Shown piece by piece: positions 6,640 to 10,472 of a DNA stretch of 10,472 nucleotides. The first letter of the stretch is position 1. The number at the start of each line of letters is the position of its first letter. A program made the position numbers and the translations under genes. Where the stretch lies: positions 1 through 10,472 of the forward strand of contig JAATFS010000383.1 of NCBI GenBank assembly GCA_015655035.1, read 5' to 3'. The stretch is from Lysobacterales bacterium. GTDB lineage: Bacteria > Pseudomonadota > Gammaproteobacteria > Xanthomonadales > Xanthomonadaceae. The notes below the pieces were generated by a model. It was not told the DNA's origin. It made no database searches and was given only the letters and a program-made list of their open reading frames with translations.

Positions 6640-6912
6640 TGCCAACCGTTAACGAGGCGGATATATCCAGGCCCGAAGGGCGCCGCCCAGGGATGGGCGG
6701 CACGCTTTGATTGAGCGTGTTCCGAGCGAGCAAGGAGGGCAAGTCGGAAAGTCCCGATAGCCCTTCAGACCTAAGCTTGTGACGTTGCAGGGGAAGCGTT
6801 TTTCCCTGGTTCCGTTTCTTTTGGCGCTTACCCAAAAGGGTGAACCCGTCCGCGACAGCGGACGGGAACTTTGGCTTCCAACGCCAGCTTCCATCGCCGG
6901 GCGGGATACGAT
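6640..6912. repeat. Probable dispersed repeat or structured RNA block
   Basis: Consecutive stems are packed here: GCCGCCCA 6682-6689 with 6694-6701 (GGGA loop); CACGCT 6701-6706 with 6714-6719; CAGGGGAA 6788-6795 with 6801-6808 (one G-U); CTTTTGG 6818-6824 with 6832-6838, which competes with ACCC/GGGT 6830-6841; and CCCGTCCGC 6845-6853 with 6858-6866 (GACA loop). Five stems in about 190 bases is far above what neighbouring DNA shows. A REP-like or degenerate mobile-element remnant, or a non-coding RNA, would both fit; no transposase is visible. Confidence 0.4.
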
Positions 6913-6983
6913 TGCTGCGCAATCAGGTACGTCGATGCCTATAGCACGATAAACTGGCGGTCTTTATCGCATTCAGCCACGGC

Positions 6984-8738
<1,755 letters not shown>

Positions 8739-8748
8739 CGCACGTCTT

Positions 8749-8797
8749 ACCGTGGGAGGGACTCCGGTCCCGATGCTTCCGAAGTCCCTCCCACGGT
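8749..8797. repeat. REP-like palindrome after glnS, possible terminator
   Basis: A perfect 15-bp inverted repeat (8749-8763 with 8783-8797, core CCGTGGGAGGGACT) starts ten bases after the glnS stop. Inside the left arm GGGAC 8758-8762 pairs alternatively with GTCCC 8767-8771 around TCCG, giving the hairpin-within-hairpin look of REP/BIME elements. Motifs of the GTGGGAGGGACTnCnGTCCC type are, as I recall, scattered in many intergenic regions of Xanthomonadaceae. It may end or stabilise the glnS transcript. There is no T-run. Confidence 0.6.
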
Positions 8798-8848
8798 TGA
8801 CACTGCCGCGACGTCCCTCGCATTGCCGGGCCGCGCCCGCCCTCCTGG

Positions 8849-9820
8849 ATGGAAACCACCGCACGCATGCGCGATCGATTACTGAGCGGCATCGGCAATG
8901 GCATGGCCGCCGGCGCGCTGTGGGGACTGGTGTTCCTGGCGCCGCAGTGGCTGCGCGAGTTTTCGCCGATGCAGCTATCGGTGTCGCGCTACCTGGGCTA
9001 TGGCCTCGTCGCCACGGCGCTGCTGGCGCCGCGCTGGCGACGCGCCACCACGTCGCTCGGCAGCGCCGAATGGGGCGCGCTGCTGCGTTTGAGCCTGCTT
9101 GGCAACATCGTCTACTACGTGCTGCTGGGTTGCGCGGTGCAATGGGCCGGCAGCACCGCGGCGGCGCTGATCATCGGCCTGCTGCCGGTGGTGGTGACGA
9201 TTGCCGGAAGCCGCGCCGCTGGCGCGGTATCGCTGCGCCGACTGGCAGCGCCGTGTGCGTTGTGCGTGACCGGCATGGTCCTGGTCGCGGCGCAGACCTT
9301 GCACAGCCAGCACGCCCTCACGACCAGCCTGGGCACCCGCTTGGCCGGCCTGGCCTGCGCCGTCGGCGCCTTGGTGGCCTGGTCGGTATATTCGATCGAC
9401 AACGCCCGCTGGCTATCGCGGCGGCCGGACATCTCCGGGCACGACTGGGCACTGCTGACCGGCCTGGTCACCGGTGCGCTGGCTTTGGTGCTGCTGCCGC
9501 CCGTGTTCGCGCTGGATCGGCAGACGCATGCGCTGGGCGACTGGGCCCGATTCTGGGCCGGGGCGATGCTGCTGGCGGTGTTGGCCTCGGTGCTGGGCAG
9601 CATCTGCTGGAACCGCGCCAGCCGTTTGCTGCCATTGACCCTGGTCGGGCAGATGCTGGTGTTCGAGACCCTGTTTGCGCTGTTGTATGGATTCCTGTGG
9701 GAAGCGCGCTGGCCTGGCTTTCTGGAAGCGCTCGCCATCGTCTGCCTGCTTGGCGGGGTACTGTGGTGCGCATCGGCGCACGTCGAGCGACGCCCGCCGG
9801 TTCCGCTGCCGGGGCCGTGA
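8849..9820 (+). CDS. EamA/DMT-superfamily transporter, substrate unknown
   Basis: The 323-residue protein is strongly hydrophobic with about ten predicted membrane helices (roughly residues 17-34, 44-62, 74-96, 102-120, 130-149, 164-182, 201-220, 231-253, 259-284 and 289-308). That is the two-times-five-helix plan of inner-membrane drug/metabolite exporters of the EamA family. Supporting features are ALWGLVFLAP in helix 1, SVSRYLGYG in helix 2, and the second-half segment SICWNRASRLLPLTLVGQM plus FETLFALLYGFLWE, typical of the last EamA repeat. Members export amino acids, metabolites or drugs, but nothing here sets the substrate. The start is uncertain: neither 8849 nor the in-frame ATG at 8867 has a good ribosome-binding site. 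It lies 110 bases after glnS beyond the REP-like palindrome and 48 bases before the lipoprotein gene. Confidence 0.85.
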   Translation: METTARMRDRLLSGIGNGMAAGALWGLVFLAPQWLREFSPMQLSVSRYLGYGLVATALLAPRWRRATTSLGSAEWGALLRLSLLGNIVYYVLLGCAVQWAGSTAAALIIGLLPVVVTIAGSRAAGAVSLRRLAAPCALCVTGMVLVAAQTLHSQHALTTSLGTRLAGLACAVGALVAWSVYSIDNARWLSRRPDISGHDWALLTGLVTGALALVLLPPVFALDRQTHALGDWARFWAGAMLLAVLASVLGSICWNRASRLLPLTLVGQMLVFETLFALLYGFLWEARWPGFLEALAIVCLLGGVLWCASAHVERRPPVPLPGP

Positions 9821-9868
9821 ACCACGGACGGACGCGCTAAGATCAAGCAAAACCCATCGGAGTCGGCA

Positions 9869-10255
9869 ATGAATCGCATGCTCTTGCCGCTATTGCTGCT
9901 GCTGGCGGCCTGTACCGGGCCAATGCCGCGCTTGGCCGCGCAAGCCCCCGCCGCTGCATCCGCGCCGGCCGAACGCGGCGTCCCGGTCAAGCTCGACACC
10001 TCGTGCCGCAGCGATGCCGACTGCACCATCAAGAACGTCGGCAACTGCTGCGGCGCGTATCCGGCCTGCGTCAACACCGCCAGCCCGACCGACCCGAAGG
10101 GCGTCCAGGCGCAATGCCAGGCCAACGGCATGATGAGCGTGTGCGGCTTCCCCCAGATCGACGGCTGCCAATGCGTTGCCGGTCAATGCTCCGCAAAGCG
10201 TCCCCAGGCCGATACACTGCGCCGCCCCATCGACAACCCGGAACCGATCCGCTGA
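9869..10255 (+). CDS. Small cysteine-rich lipoprotein, function unknown
   Basis: I do not recognise a named family. The 128-residue product begins MNRMLLPLLLLLAAC, a short lipoprotein signal peptide with a lipobox ending at C15; Thr at +2 after the lipid cysteine, rather than Asp, suggests outer-membrane sorting. A Pro/Ala linker (about 16-40) precedes a compact domain with ten cysteines (46, 52, 60, 61, 67, 83, 92, 100, 102, 107), including an NCCGAYPAC run and CQCVAGQC. The even number suggests five disulfides in the periplasm. The tail from about 110 is polar and proline-containing. GGAG at 9859-9862 supports the ATG at 9869. A TAAGAT at 9838-9843 resembles a -10 box but lacks a good -35. 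The stop overlaps the start of the deaminase gene by one base (TGATG), so the two are probably translationally coupled. Confidence 0.8.
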   Translation: MNRMLLPLLLLLAACTGPMPRLAAQAPAAASAPAERGVPVKLDTSCRSDADCTIKNVGNCCGAYPACVNTASPTDPKGVQAQCQANGMMSVCGFPQIDGCQCVAGQCSAKRPQADTLRRPIDNPEPIR

Positions 10256-10472
10256 TGCTCTACACGCAAGTCCACCTCACCCTGCCCGCCTGGATCAATG
10301 ACCACGTCGACGCCGAACGCAGCTATCCCGGCGACGCCGCGAAGGTGGCGCTGGCGATCGAGCTGTCGCGACTGAACGTGGAAGCGCGTAGCGGCGGTCC
10401 CTTCGGCGCCGTGGTATTCGGCCCCGACGACCGCGTCATCGCCGCCGCAGTCAATCGCGTGGTACCGAACAC
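10255..10472 (+). CDS. Nucleoside/guanine deaminase-like protein, 3' end outside window
   Basis: Translation from the ATG at 10255 is open for 72 codons to the window edge and begins MLYTQVHLTLPAWINDHVD. It continues through a helical stretch to SGGPFGAVVFGPDDRVIAAA and NRVVPN. The GGPFGAVV strand and the NRVV segment match the cytidine-deaminase-like superfamily, in particular guanine deaminase (GuaD type) and related nucleoside deaminases; there the zinc-binding HAE motif follows within about ten residues and here would lie just beyond the window. Such enzymes hydrolyse the amino group of guanine or another base or nucleoside in purine salvage. The catalytic residues cannot be checked. The ATG overlaps the lipoprotein stop by one base, so expression is probably coupled. 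Confidence 0.8.
   Translation, partial: MLYTQVHLTLPAWINDHVDAERSYPGDAAKVALAIELSRLNVEARSGGPFGAVVFGPDDRVIAAAVNRVVPN

Larger units (their letters stand above)
6314..6983. other. 670-base gap between msrA and glnS, hairpin-rich, no convincing gene
   Basis: Both neighbours point away, so their promoters must lie here. Several overlapping open frames of 80-110 codons exist on both strands, but none has a ribosome-binding site with a recognisable product, and they overlap heavily, which argues against coding. The stretch instead holds at least six hairpins (6396-6409, 6572-6603, 6682-6701, 6701-6719, 6788-6808, 6845-6866). It resembles dispersed intergenic repeat or structured-RNA sequence; I recall similar blocks at many places in Xanthomonas genomes, but that is memory, not a search. 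No clear -35/-10 pair was found for glnS; TATAGC at 6940-6945 is a weak -10 candidate. Confidence 0.5.

Noticed and set aside
5609..6652. 347-codon plus-strand frame opposite msrA
   Set aside because: Antisense to msrA, whose catalytic and recycling cysteines are intact; no recognisable product.
9115..10131. 338-codon minus-strand frame opposite the transporter and lipoprotein
   Set aside because: Antisense shadow spanning two genes and their gap; Ser/Arg/Ala-rich with no domain.

Overview
The window is GC-rich chromosomal DNA that reads as a Xanthomonas-type gammaproteobacterium (Xanthomonadaceae). The main reasons are the gene order ahpC, ahpF, oxyR, which as I recall is described for Xanthomonas campestris, the protein sequences themselves, and REP-like and structured intergenic repeats of a kind I associate with this group. 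The genus is an inference; I ran no database search.

Layout. (1) 1-620, minus strand: prmC, the release-factor glutamine methyltransferase, with its C-terminus cut off by the window edge. (2) 621-818: divergent intergenic region with a candidate OxyR operator and an ahpC promoter. (3) 819-4221, plus strand: ahpC (peroxidase), ahpF (its flavoprotein reductase) and oxyR (the peroxide-sensing LysR-type activator). Strong hairpins lie in both gaps, and the ahpC-ahpF gap holds two mutually exclusive stems. (4) 4479-5450, plus: tal (transaldolase). (5) 5639-6313, minus: msrA (methionine sulfoxide reductase A), convergent with tal across a gap with two inverted repeats. (6) 6314-6983: 670 bases without a convincing gene but dense in hairpins, probably dispersed repeat or structured-RNA DNA. 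(7) 6984-8738, plus: glnS (glutaminyl-tRNA synthetase), followed by a REP-like palindrome at 8749-8797. (8) 8849-9820: a ten-helix EamA/DMT-family transporter. (9) 9869-10255: a small cysteine-rich lipoprotein whose stop overlaps the start of (10), the N-terminal part of a guanine/nucleoside-deaminase-like protein running off the window at 10472.

How the genes fit together. AhpC reduces hydroperoxides, AhpF recharges AhpC with reducing power from NAD(P)H, and OxyR senses H2O2 through Cys199/Cys208 and probably acts on the operator upstream of ahpC. MsrA repairs oxidised methionine, and transaldolase supports the pentose phosphate pathway, a source of NADPH. That makes about half the window a peroxide-defence neighbourhood. 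Adding tal and msrA to that group is inference from proximity. prmC, glnS, the transporter and the deaminase are ordinary neighbours. I found no prophage, IS transposase, CRISPR, tRNA or rRNA, and no clear candidate for a wholly new system. The least explained parts are the ahpC-ahpF leader structure, the 670-base gap and the Cys-rich lipoprotein.
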